49,768 nt of DNA, taken from assembly GCA_021296265.1 (NCBI GenBank), contig JAGWAT010000019.1, positions 960 to 50,727 of the forward strand. Reading direction: 5' to 3'. This DNA is from Alphaproteobacteria bacterium (GTDB lineage Bacteria; Pseudomonadota; Alphaproteobacteria; TMED109). The position numbers and the translations under genes were made by a program. The notes beneath the pieces were generated by a model. The model was not told the DNA's origin. It did no database searches and saw only the letters and a program-made list of their open reading frames with translations. This document shows, in pieces, positions 34,118-41,705 of this stretch (position 1 is the first letter of the stretch; every line of letters begins with the position of its first letter).

Positions 34118-35122
34118 TCATTGCGAGGTGGGGCCTTCGAAGCCCGCCAGCACGAGCGAGAAGTACTGGTTGTCGGGCGTGTAGTGGCGATGCAGCCTGA
34201 AGCCCGCGCTCCGCACGAGGTGTTCCAGCGATTCGTGGCTGAATTTCCGGCTGACCTCGGTCAGGATTGACTCGCCCGGCGCGAACCGGAGCTGCTCGTC
34301 CAGGCGGCCGATGGTGACGGTTTGCGGCTGCGTCGCCACCAGACGCATTTCGATCTGGGTGCGTTCCGCGCTGTAGGTCGCGTCGTGGCGGAAGGCCTCA
34401 GGTTCGAAGTCGGCGCCAAGGCGGGAGTTCAGGACGCGCAACACATTCTGGTTGAAGGCGGCGGTCAAGCCTTCGGAATCGTTATAGGCGTCGTGCAGGA
34501 CCTGGTGGTCCTTGATCCGGTCGGCGCCCATCAAGAGAAAGTCGCCGCGCTCCATCTTGGCAGCGAGATCGCGGAGAAACCGGATGCCCTCCGTTTCGGG
34601 AAAGTTGCCGATAGTCCCGCCCAGGAACAGGAAGAGACGGGGTCCCTCCGGTACCGGCAGTGCGTCCAGCCCGGCGGTGTAGTCGCCGACGAACAGCTGT
34701 ACATCGATGTCCGGATGACGCGCCTGCAGCGCCCTGCCGCCGGCGTGCAGTGCATCGGGCGAAATGTCGAACGCGGCGTAGGTCGCGAGCGGACCGACGC
34801 GACTGCACGCGTCGATGATTTGCGGGGTTTTTCGGGACATTCCGCTGCCGAACTCGAACACCGAGGCTGGCCGGGCGGTCGCGGCGACGCTCCCGACCAC
34901 TTCGGTCAGCAGCGCGTCCTCGGTGCGGGTCACATAGTACTCCTTGGTCCGGCAGATCTGGTCGAACAGGTCGGAACCGGCCTCGTCGTACAGGTACTTG
35001 GGAGGCAGCGAGCGCGGGGAACCGAGCAGAAGCTCGCGCACGTCGTCGGCGAGCGTAGGCACGGGGCGGGACGGGGAAACGACCTGAGTGGTGAGCTCGC
35101 CCACGCCGACAGTGATGTCCAT
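34118..35122 (-). CDS. egtD: L-histidine N(alpha)-methyltransferase
   Basis: 334 residues, the first enzyme of ergothioneine biosynthesis, making hercynine from histidine with SAM. Family landmarks are PKYLYDEAGSDLFDQICRTKEYYVTRTE, VFEFGSGMSRKTPQII, FLGGTIGNF (N173), YNDSEGLTAAFN (Y213) and TEVSRKFSHE (E289 and S291). The Glu-x-Ser pair is the histidine-recognition pair of EgtD. The start is ATG 35120-35122. No egtB, egtC or egtE is in the window; the upstream neighbour on the same strand is the Mug-like gene. The last enzymes may be elsewhere. Confidence 0.9.
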   Translation of the reverse strand: MDITVGVGELTTQVVSPSRPVPTLADDVRELLLGSPRSLPPKYLYDEAGSDLFDQICRTKEYYVTRTEDALLTEVVGSVAATARPASVFEFGSGMSRKTPQIIDACSRVGPLATYAAFDISPDALHAGGRALQARHPDIDVQLFVGDYTAGLDALPVPEGPRLFLFLGGTIGNFPETEGIRFLRDLAAKMERGDFLLMGADRIKDHQVLHDAYNDSEGLTAAFNQNVLRVLNSRLGADFEPEAFRHDATYSAERTQIEMRLVATQPQTVTIGRLDEQLRFAPGESILTEVSRKFSHESLEHLVRSAGFRLHRHYTPDNQYFSLVLAGFEGPTSQ

Positions 35123-35246
35123 GATGCTTGTCCGGCTCGGGAGCAGTTCGGTTGCTGCAATGCTCCGGCGCGGGGTCCGGCAGCCATCGGAGCCTCGGGC
35201 TGCGGACCGTACAGGACCTTCTGAGGACAGACAACTTGCCGGCCGC

Positions 35247-35795
35247 TCAGGCCCCCTCGGCACGTGCTCGCTCGGCCCGGTGGAACCGCGCGAGCTGGTG
35301 CCAGGGTCGCGGCTGCCAGAAGCTCTGTGCCCGGCCCGACGTCGAGGGCAGCACCCAAAGGCGCGTGCTGCCGATGCGCTGTGGCTGCAGCCCGTAACCT
35401 TCGGGCCCGGTGGCCAGCCGCACGTCGAACTGCTCGCGGAGGAAGGCCCGGGCCGGCGTCTTGGCCGTGAAGGCGAGGATGCGCGGCTGGTACCGCTCGA
35501 CCTTCTTCCGCAGCGCATCGGACTCGTAAGCCTCCGCGGACAAGTCAGAGTCGTTGCCGAACTCGTGCTTGGCGAGATCGGTCAGGCCCAGGCCGTAACC
35601 GGACACGAGGCGATACTCCGCGGGATCGAGCTGCCGGTTGGTGAAGCCGGCCTCGTGCAGCACCGCCCAGAACCGGTTCCCGCTGCGGGCGTAGTACGCG
35701 CCGACCTTCGCCGATGTAAACCCGACAGCCGATCCGCAGAACACGGTGACCAGGCCTGTTCGGAGCACGTCGGGCAGGATGTAGGGGCGGTTCAT
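35247..35795 (-). CDS. Mug-like mismatch-specific DNA glycosylase family protein, catalytic Asn absent
   Basis: 182 residues aligning with Mug/TDG: VTVFCGSAVGFTSAKVGAYYARSGNRFWAVLHEAGFT, RLVSGYGLGLTDLAKH, and LWVLPSTSGRA. In E. coli Mug the first motif is CGINPG with the key Asn and the last is PNPSGLS; here these read CGSAVG and PSTSGRA, so both Asn positions are changed. The fold is expected to bind DNA and remove uracil or alkylated bases, but catalysis must differ. It is 125 nt upstream of egtD on the same strand and divergent from arsR. Confidence 0.78.
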   Translation of the reverse strand: MNRPYILPDVLRTGLVTVFCGSAVGFTSAKVGAYYARSGNRFWAVLHEAGFTNRQLDPAEYRLVSGYGLGLTDLAKHEFGNDSDLSAEAYESDALRKKVERYQPRILAFTAKTPARAFLREQFDVRLATGPEGYGLQPQRIGSTRLWVLPSTSGRAQSFWQPRPWHQLARFHRAERARAEGA

Positions 35796-35937
35796 GCAGC
35801 TGATTTGCGGCGGCTCGCGTCCCCGTGCCCGAACGGGCAGGCGTCCGGACGGCCTTTGCCCCGGCCTGATCCTGCGGCTGTTCGTCGACGGGCGCCGCCG
35901 GAGCCGTGCAGGCGGGACACGGAAGTTGCCGTCCGGC

Positions 35938-35966
35938 GGCGCGGCCCCAGAACCCAGGGCCGCGCC
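35938..35966. other. Strong hairpin in the mug/arsR divergent region
   Basis: Perfect 10-bp inverted repeat, GGCGCGGCCC (35938-35947) and GGGCCGCGCC (35957-35966), with a 9-nt loop. It is located between divergent Mug-like and arsR genes, about 67 nt before the arsR ATG. There is no T-run directly after it, so it may be a barrier between divergent promoters rather than a terminator. Confidence 0.45.
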
Positions 35967-35996
35967 GGTGGCCCGTTGGAGACGGCGGTTTTCTTC

Positions 35997-36024
35997 TTGA
36001 CGGTCGGCAAATATTTCGATATTT
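35997..36024 (+). promoter_or_regulatory. arsR promoter/operator
   Basis: A -35-like TTGACG (35997-36002) is followed by AAATAT-TTCG-ATATTT (36009-36024), a perfect 6-bp inverted repeat over the expected -10 position and 9 nt before the arsR ATG. An AT-rich palindrome in GC-rich DNA directly before an ArsR gene is the expected layout of its own operator. Confidence 0.55.
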
Positions 36025-36032
36025 CGCGAAGC

Positions 36033-36392
36033 ATGGAAAACAAGAGAGCCTTGGAGGCACTGAGCGCCCTGTCCCACGAGACGCGGCTTTCAGTTTTTCG
36101 GCTTCTCGTCACGGCGGGCCCCACGGGTCTTTCGGCCGGTGTCATCGCCCAACAGCTTGAGGTGTTGCCGAACACCCTGTCGACCCACTTGGGGCTGCTG
36201 GCGCGGGCCGGGCTGGTCGTGCCGGCCCGGAACGGCCGGGTGATCCGGTACTCCGCCAATTATGACGGGATGCGCGAACTCATGGCGTTCCTTGTGCGCG
36301 ACTGCTGCGCCGAAAATCCTGAAATCTGCTCGTCGCTGCTCGCGGTCGCGACCCATGGTGCTGCCTGCGACGGGAAGACGGCGCTGACGTGA
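36033..36392 (+). CDS. arsR: ArsR-family metalloregulator
   Basis: 119 residues, winged-helix repressor. ALEALSALSHETRLSVFRLLVTAGPTGLSAGVIAQQLEVLPNTLSTHLGLLARAGLV is the ArsR HTH. The C-terminal RDCCAENPEICSSLL carries three cysteines near the end, fitting the arsenite-sensing type found in alphaproteobacteria and related groups, in which thiols sit in the last helix. It opens an operon with arsC (10 nt) and the aquaporin gene (8 nt). Derepression by arsenite or antimonite is expected from the family. The start ATG 36033 is just after the palindrome. Confidence 0.9.
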   Translation: MENKRALEALSALSHETRLSVFRLLVTAGPTGLSAGVIAQQLEVLPNTLSTHLGLLARAGLVVPARNGRVIRYSANYDGMRELMAFLVRDCCAENPEICSSLLAVATHGAACDGKTALT

Positions 36393-36402
36393 AGAGAAGA
36401 CC

Positions 36403-36924
36403 ATGACCCGTAAGTACAACGTGCTGTTCCTCTGCACGGGAAACTCTGCCCGCTCGATCATGGCCGAGGCCATCCTGGGTTGTGAGGGAATGGGGAGGTT
36501 CAAGGCCTTCTCCGCGGGCTCCTACCCGAAAGGGGAAGTCCATCCATACGCGTACCAATTTCTTGCGGGCCTGAATTACGACATGTCGTTCGCCCGCTCG
36601 AAGAGCTGGGATGAATTCGCGGGCCCTGACGCGCCGGACCTGGACTTCGTCTTTACCGTTTGCGACCGGGCTGCGGCGGAAGTCTGCCCGGTTTGGCCCG
36701 GGCAGCCGCTGTCGGCCCACTGGGGCGTTCCGGATCCCGCGGAGGTCAGCGGCAGCGAGGCGGAACTAAGATATGCGTTTGCCGATACGTACCGGATGCT
36801 GTTCAACCGCATTTCCATCTTCGTGAACTTGCCGATCACCTCCCTGGACGAACTCACGTTGCAGAAGCAGCTGGAAGAGATTGGTCAGCGCCAGGAGGAC
36901 GCTGCCCAGGCGGCGACCGACTAG
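36403..36924 (+). CDS. arsC: Arsenate reductase, low-molecular-weight phosphatase type
   Basis: 173 residues. The P-loop CTGNSARS has nucleophile C11 and R17, as in LMW protein-tyrosine-phosphatase-like ArsC. VCDRAAAEVCPVWPG supplies additional cysteines and HWGVPDPAEVSG the general-acid Asp. These enzymes reduce arsenate to arsenite through a cysteine relay with thioredoxin or glutathione. The family also includes phosphatases, but ars-operon context makes arsenate reduction the best call. It lies between arsR and the aquaporin gene. Confidence 0.9.
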   Translation: MTRKYNVLFLCTGNSARSIMAEAILGCEGMGRFKAFSAGSYPKGEVHPYAYQFLAGLNYDMSFARSKSWDEFAGPDAPDLDFVFTVCDRAAAEVCPVWPGQPLSAHWGVPDPAEVSGSEAELRYAFADTYRMLFNRISIFVNLPITSLDELTLQKQLEEIGQRQEDAAQAATD

Positions 36925-36932
36925 GGCACCCC

Positions 36933-37619
36933 GTGGCCTTTGATCACATTCGGCGGCACCTCGCCGAAGGGGTTGGCACGGCCTTCCTCGTCGCCACTGT
37001 CGTCGGGTCCGGCATCATGGCCGAGACCCTTGCCGACGACACGGCGGTCGCCCTGCTGGGCAATACCATTGCGACCGGGGCGATCCTGGTCGTGTTGATC
37101 ACGGTCCTGGGGCCCGTGTCGGGGGCGCACTTCAACCCGGCCGTGACGCTGGCCTTTGCGGTCCGTCGCGACCTGCCGCCTGCCCACGCGGTCACGTACA
37201 TGGCGGTTCAGATCACTGGCGGCGTGGTGGGCACCGTCGTCGCCCACCTCATGTTCGAGCAGCCGCTTCTCCAGCTCTCGGAGACGGCGCGGGCCGGACC
37301 GGCGCAGTGGTTGGCGGAAATGGTCGCAACATTCGGGCTGGTCACGACCATTCTGGCCGGGCTCCGGTTTCGCCCGTCGGCGGTCCCCTGGCTCGTCGGC
37401 CTGTACATTTCCGCCGCGTACTGGTTCACTGCGTCAACGTCCTTCGCCAATCCTGCTGTCACGATTGCGCGCTGTCTTTCCGATACCTTTTCCGGGATCC
37501 GGCCCGTCGACGTTCCGGCGTTTCTCCTCGCGCAGGCAGCCGGCGCACTGTTCGCTGCGCTGGCCGTCAGGTGGCTGCTCAAGGAACATCCGGCCGGGAC
37601 ACGGGTCCGGCAGGACTGA
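36933..37619 (+). CDS. aqpS: Aquaglyceroporin-family channel (AqpS-like), probable arsenite efflux
   Basis: 228 residues from GTG 36933, with six hydrophobic helices. Two NPA half-helix motifs are present: SGAHFNPAVTLAF and TSFANPAVTIARC. MIP family channels conduct glycerol, water and arsenite. Placement after arsR and arsC, with no ArsB or Acr3 in the window, matches the arsR-aqpS-arsC arrangement described for Sinorhizobium meliloti, where arsenite made by ArsC leaves through AqpS down its gradient. Permeant is inferred from context. Confidence 0.87.
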   Translation: MAFDHIRRHLAEGVGTAFLVATVVGSGIMAETLADDTAVALLGNTIATGAILVVLITVLGPVSGAHFNPAVTLAFAVRRDLPPAHAVTYMAVQITGGVVGTVVAHLMFEQPLLQLSETARAGPAQWLAEMVATFGLVTTILAGLRFRPSAVPWLVGLYISAAYWFTASTSFANPAVTIARCLSDTFSGIRPVDVPAFLLAQAAGALFAALAVRWLLKEHPAGTRVRQD

Positions 37620-37733
37620 GCGGGCACCGCGCGGCAAGCGGGCTGCCGGGCCCGGACTCGCCCCGCCCGCCAGGAACGCCCTATGTTGCGCTGCAACCCG
37701 AACCCTTTCCGCCTGACAGGAGGACCCTCCGCC

Positions 37734-38069
37734 GTGTCTCGAATTGTCGCCGCCTGCGCGTTGCTGAGCATCGCGCTCGTCACCGCTCTCCCCGCTTCGG
37801 CAAAGCTGATCTGCGTCCGCAATGCCGGCGCCGATTCGCTCGGAATCCGAGCCGGCCACTCGATGTTCTGGCTGGACGGTGGGCACCTGCGATGCTTCCG
37901 CACCGACGAGGACCTGGCCACGCTCCAGAACTGGGACGTGCAACAGTGCGAAGAACGCGATATTGCCGTTGACCTCCGGGAACACGCGTGCCTGATCGCC
38001 GTCGGCAGTGACGGCGTGTGCGTGCCGGAACTGGAGACGCGGCAGCTTGCAGACGCCTGCCGCCAGTGA
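37734..38069 (+). CDS. Small secreted cysteine-rich protein
   Basis: 111 residues from GTG 37734, with AGGAGG 10 nt upstream. A clear signal peptide (RIVAACALLSIALVTALPASA) ends in a SASA-like cleavage site. The mature part has six cysteines (LIC, LRC, QQC, HAC, GVC, DAC), an even number consistent with periplasmic disulfides. No family recognised. It follows the ars operon by 114 nt but has its own ribosome site, and is convergent to the metallopeptidase gene. Confidence 0.6.
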   Translation: MSRIVAACALLSIALVTALPASAKLICVRNAGADSLGIRAGHSMFWLDGGHLRCFRTDEDLATLQNWDVQQCEERDIAVDLREHACLIAVGSDGVCVPELETRQLADACRQ

Positions 38070-38076
38070 GTCGTCG

Positions 38077-38478
38077 TCAGCCGGCCTGCGCCTCGATCTC
38101 TTCCATGTCCTCGTCGCTCAGGCCAAAGTGGTGGCCGATTTCGTGGATCAGCACGTGGCGCACGATGGATTCGAAGCTGTCCTCGGAGTCGGCCCAGTAG
38201 TCGATGAGCGCGCGCCGGTACAGGAACACCATGTCCGGCCCGTCGGGCACCGAAACGGAATCCTTGTAACCGATAGCGACACCTTGATAGAGGCCCATCA
38301 GCTCGAACGGGCTGTCGAGTTGCAAGTCGCGCAGCACGTCGTCGTCGCAGAACTCCTCGACGCGGAAAGCGATGGCTCCGACCTGTGAGCGAAAGGGCTC
38401 CGGCAGGCGCGCGAGCTCGGTGGCCGCGATCGCCGCGATGTCATCGAGCGAGGGGGCCCGTCCAAACGCCCGAGGCAT
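38077..38478 (-). CDS. Zincin-like metallopeptidase family protein
   Basis: 133 residues from ATG 38478 (GTG 38502 is a possible alternative). The motif HVLIHEIGHHFGLSDEDMEEIE is an HExxH zinc site followed by a third ligand, and the upstream part GLYQGVAIGYKDSVSVPDGPDMVFLYRRALIDYWAD is typical of small DUF1025-type metallopeptidase proteins. No signal peptide, so cytoplasmic. Substrate unknown. It is divergent from phhB. Confidence 0.82.
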   Translation of the reverse strand: MPRAFGRAPSLDDIAAIAATELARLPEPFRSQVGAIAFRVEEFCDDDVLRDLQLDSPFELMGLYQGVAIGYKDSVSVPDGPDMVFLYRRALIDYWADSEDSFESIVRHVLIHEIGHHFGLSDEDMEEIEAQAG

Positions 38479-38565
38479 CGCGCTGCTTGCAGCCTTCTTC
38501 ACGGTCGTGCACGGTGTCCTTGGAAGCCCGGGCCGCGCGACGGGAACCGACACCAGCGAGGAGCC

Positions 38566-38868
38566 ATGCCTGCACCTCTCACGGAACCGGAGCTGGCCGG
38601 CGCGCTCGCTCGGCTGGCGGACTGGGAGCGCCAACCGGGCCGACCGGCGATCAGCAAGACGTACCAGTTCGACGACTTCCGGGCAGCCTTCGCCTGGATG
38701 GTCAGGATCGCAGAGGTCGCTGAGCGCATGAATCACCATCCCGAGTGGACCAACATCTACAACCGCGTCGAGGTGACGCTCGCCACCCACGATGCCGGCG
38801 CGGTCACCCAGCTCGATGTCGACCTAGCCCTGGCCATGGAGGCGGCGTGGGGCGACCGAGACCCGTAG
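38566..38868 (+). CDS. phhB: Pterin-4a-carbinolamine dehydratase
   Basis: 100 residues. The motif MNHHPEWTNIYNRVEVTLATHD with the following GAVTQLDVDLA is the diagnostic PCD/DCoH signature, with the two active-site histidines. It dehydrates 4a-hydroxytetrahydropterin during phenylalanine hydroxylase turnover; PhhA is not in this window. The start is at MPAPLTEPELAGAL. The end overlaps the DUF3429 gene start by 22 nt. Confidence 0.93.
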   Translation: MPAPLTEPELAGALARLADWERQPGRPAISKTYQFDDFRAAFAWMVRIAEVAERMNHHPEWTNIYNRVEVTLATHDAGAVTQLDVDLALAMEAAWGDRDP

Positions 38869-39329
38869 ACCCTACTCCGACGGCGGCCTGGTTGGCCACG
38901 GCCTGCGCATCGGCGCCATTTGTCGGGACGGCGGGCGGCCTCTGGCTGCTCGAGGGGGCATGGCGGGACTACCTCTACCTGACCGGTCTCAACTACGCGC
39001 TCGCGGCGCTCGCGTTCCTCGGCGCCCTGCATCTCGGCCTCGCGCTGGGGGCCGCCGCGCGCGGCTTCCGCCAGCACGGTTTCTGGTGGGTGGTCCCGTT
39101 CCTGCCGGTGGTGGCGGGACTGGCTGCGCTCGCCGGCTTCGTCGACTACTTCTGGGTGGTGATGCTGTTCCTGGGCGCGTTCCTGGTATCTCACACGGCC
39201 GATCTGCGGGCCGTGCGCGAGGGGGTCGCCCCTGCGTGGTACCGCACCGTCCGCAAGTGGGTGACGGGAGTGGTGCTGTTCTGGGGCGGGACCTTCCTGG
39301 TCCATGCGCCGGTCAGCGTCGCCGGATGA
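38847..39329 (+). CDS. DUF3429 family integral membrane protein
   Basis: 160 residues from GTG 38847, with GGAGG five nt upstream, inside the phhB end. Four to five hydrophobic helices are visible (WLATACASAPFVGTAGGLWLL, NYALAALAFLGALHLGLALG, FWWVVPFLPVVAGLAALAG, FWVVMLFLGAFLVSH, WVTGVVLFWGGTFLVHA). The pattern LAFLGALHLGLALG is characteristic of DUF3429. Function unknown. Its 3' end overlaps the convergent EamA gene by 17 nt. Confidence 0.75.
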   Translation: MGRPRPVDPTPTAAWLATACASAPFVGTAGGLWLLEGAWRDYLYLTGLNYALAALAFLGALHLGLALGAAARGFRQHGFWWVVPFLPVVAGLAALAGFVDYFWVVMLFLGAFLVSHTADLRAVREGVAPAWYRTVRKWVTGVVLFWGGTFLVHAPVSVAG

Positions 39330-40215
39330 GTCCCAATTGGGCCGTGGCGACGCGTTCACCACGCCGGGCAATGAAGAGAGTGGCGGCGACGATGACACAA
39401 GCACCGGTGATGGTGGCCGCGGCCGGCAGCTGCCCGAAGAGCAGGAAGCCGTAGAACGTGGCGAAGATCAGCCGGGTGTAGTCGACGGGCATCACCGCGC
39501 TCGGTTGCACGCCGCGCAGTCCGAGCACCGTGAATACCTGTCCGAGGGTGCCGGCACCCCCGATTGCCAGCAGCAGCAACAGTTCGAACGGCTCCGGCCA
39601 GCGCCAGACGAACAGTGCCGGGACCAGTGTCGCCAGCGTTGCGAAGCCGGCGAACCAGAGCTGGATGGTGAGCGTGGCCTCGGTCTCCGCCAGCGCCTTC
39701 ACCGTCAACTTGACCCCGGCGACGATCAACGCCGCCCCCAGTGCGAGGGCCACCCCGCCCGCCGGCAGGTCGGTGTCGGACGGGTCGACCATCAGCACGA
39801 TGCCGCCGAATCCGATCAGGGTGGCGATCCAGCGCGGCAGGTCGACGCGATCCCCCAGGATCAGGACGGCGAGCGGAATCAGGAAGAGAATCCGCGTGAA
39901 ACCAAGGGTTACCGCCTCGGCCAACGGCAGCAGGGACAGGGCGGTGAAGCCCGTCCACATCGCGATGACGCCGAGCACGCCCCGAAAGAGGTGCATGCCC
40001 GGCCGCGCGGTCACGATCGCCGCCGGGCGCCGCAGGAAAAAGGGGATCAGGACGACGCCGCCGAACAGGCAGCGAAAGAATACGAGTTCCAGGGGATGGA
40101 AGTCAGTGGACAGGTACTTGACCAACGCCCCCATCACGGGGAACGTCGCGGCGCTGCAGAGGATGAAGAGCGTGGCGCGCAGGTGCGCCGAGACCGGCAT
40201 CCCCAACCCGCGCAT
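39313..40215 (-). CDS. EamA/DMT-family transporter (second of pair)
   Basis: 300 residues with about ten hydrophobic helices arranged as two EamA repeats (ATFPVMGALVKYLSTDFHPLELVFFRCLFGG and ALALGAALIVAGVKLTVKALAETE). EamA proteins of the drug/metabolite transporter superfamily usually export amino acids or other metabolites. The ATG shares one base with the stop of the upstream EamA gene (TGATG), so both copies are made together, possibly as a heterodimer. ATG 40200 is an alternative start. Substrate unknown. Confidence 0.87.
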   Translation of the reverse strand: MRGLGMPVSAHLRATLFILCSAATFPVMGALVKYLSTDFHPLELVFFRCLFGGVVLIPFFLRRPAAIVTARPGMHLFRGVLGVIAMWTGFTALSLLPLAEAVTLGFTRILFLIPLAVLILGDRVDLPRWIATLIGFGGIVLMVDPSDTDLPAGGVALALGAALIVAGVKLTVKALAETEATLTIQLWFAGFATLATLVPALFVWRWPEPFELLLLLAIGGAGTLGQVFTVLGLRGVQPSAVMPVDYTRLIFATFYGFLLFGQLPAAATITGACVIVAATLFIARRGERVATAQLGLIRRR

Positions 40216-41117
40216 CACTGGCGCCGCCGGTGGGCGCGGCTTTCCCGATGCGCCATGTAGACCGAACTCCCCAGGATCACGGCCGCGCCGACCCAGGTCC
40301 AGAGGTCCGGAATCTCGGCGTAGAGAGCGTAGCCGGCAAGGGCCATCATCGGGAGGCGGACGAAATCGTACGGCAGCACGGCGGTGGCTTCGGTCACGGC
40401 GAACGCGCGCACCCAGCAGTGATGGGCCAGGGTGCCGACCAGGCCGAGCACGGCCATCAACGCGAGGTCCGTTCCGGTCGGAGGAGTCCACTCGAGTAAC
40501 GCCGGGGCAACGGCGAACACCGACAGGAACAGCGGCACGTAGAGCACCACCGAGTTCGGGTGATCCGTCCGGGCCACGACCTTGACCACCGTCGCCCCGA
40601 CCGCCATCAGCATGGACGCGCAGAGCGCCGAACCGATCGCCAGCGAGAATTCGGCGAACCCCGGCCGCAGGACGATGAGCATCCCGACGAACCCGAGTGC
40701 GGTCGCGGTCCAGCGCCGGGCCCGCATGCGCTCACCGAGAAAGACGGCGATCAACACCGCCGCAAAGATGGGTGCGGAGAAGTTGATCGCCGTCGCCTGC
40801 GCGAGGGGAATGTTGCTGACCGCGAAGAACCACAGGTACATGGCGGCGAACCCGAGCAGGCCCCGAACCACCTGCAGCGCCGGCCGGGTCGTCTTGAGCG
40901 AGCGGATTCCTGCCGGCCAGACCAGCAGCAGCACGAAGATGAGTCCGAACAGCGAGCGGACGAACAGGAGTTCGAACAGTCCGTAGCGGGACGACAGCTC
41001 GCGGACCAGCGTGTTCATGAGGGTGAAGAACACGTTCGCAAGAACCATCCACATCGCGCCCCGCACCGGAGGCGGGATGGCCGCCCACGTGATCCGGACC
41101 GTTTGCAGACTCCTCAT
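40215..41117 (-). CDS. EamA/DMT-family transporter (first of pair)
   Basis: 300 residues, again ten helices in two EamA units (GAMWMVLANVFFTLMNTLVRELSSRYGLFELLFVRSLFG, and ALCASMLMAVGATVVKVVARTD). It differs enough from its neighbour to be an old duplication. It lies 51 nt downstream of moaB on the same strand and is joined to the second EamA gene by a TGATG overlap. Substrate unknown. Confidence 0.87.
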   Translation of the reverse strand: MRSLQTVRITWAAIPPPVRGAMWMVLANVFFTLMNTLVRELSSRYGLFELLFVRSLFGLIFVLLLVWPAGIRSLKTTRPALQVVRGLLGFAAMYLWFFAVSNIPLAQATAINFSAPIFAAVLIAVFLGERMRARRWTATALGFVGMLIVLRPGFAEFSLAIGSALCASMLMAVGATVVKVVARTDHPNSVVLYVPLFLSVFAVAPALLEWTPPTGTDLALMAVLGLVGTLAHHCWVRAFAVTEATAVLPYDFVRLPMMALAGYALYAEIPDLWTWVGAAVILGSSVYMAHRESRAHRRRQ

Positions 41118-41168
41118 GAGACCCGGACAGTCCGGTCGGCACGCCTGCGCCGTCGGCCGGGACGGCGA

Positions 41169-41705
41169 TCAGCGCCGATGTTCGTTCAGTCGCGGCATCA
41201 ATTCGACCAGGTTGCAGGGGCGAAACCGGTTGTCGAGTTGGTGGACGAGGATGTCGTCCCAGCCGTCGCGACAGGCACCGGGCGAGCCCGGCAGCGCGAA
41301 CAGGTAAGTGCCCCCGGCGACTCCGGCGAGCGCCCGGGACTGCATGGTGGAGGTGCCGATCTTCGAGAAGCTCAGCATCCTGAAGAGCTCTCCGAAACCG
41401 GGGATATCCTTCTCCACCACGCGCTGGAACGCCTCCGGCGTGACGTCGCGTCCCGTGATTCCGGTGCCGCCGGTGGCGATGATCGCGTCCACCTTGGGAT
41501 CCGCGATCCATTCCCGTAACTGCGCCTCGATTCGGTCGGCTTCATCCGGAACCAGCGCGCGCGCCTGCAGGACGTGATTCGCGGCCGTGACGCGCCCGGC
41601 CAGAAGGTCGCCCGAACGATCGTCGGACGATGTCCTCGAGTCGGAGACGGTGAGAACGGCAATCTGAACCGCGAGAAACGGCCTGGCGGCATCAAGACCC
41701 GACAT
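41169..41705 (-). CDS. moaB: Molybdenum cofactor biosynthesis protein B
   Basis: 178 residues. MoaB/MogA fold signatures are VLTVSDSRTSSDDRSGDLL, IIATGGTGITGRDVTPEAF and YLFALPGSPGACRDGWDDIL. It adenylylates molybdopterin or supports its assembly; the MoaB subgroup is favoured over MogA by length and by the DVTPEAF sequence. The start ATG 41703-41705 lies within the last codons of the lytic transglycosylase gene (14-nt overlap), so it is in that operon. No other moa genes are present here. Confidence 0.92.
   Translation of the reverse strand: MSGLDAARPFLAVQIAVLTVSDSRTSSDDRSGDLLAGRVTAANHVLQARALVPDEADRIEAQLREWIADPKVDAIIATGGTGITGRDVTPEAFQRVVEKDIPGFGELFRMLSFSKIGTSTMQSRALAGVAGGTYLFALPGSPGACRDGWDDILVHQLDNRFRPCNLVELMPRLNEHRR

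Noticed and set aside
39304..40260. Long Gln/Asp/Arg-rich plus-strand frames opposite the EamA genes
   Set aside because: Low-complexity charged composition mirrors antisense reading of hydrophobic helices; EamA genes explain the region.
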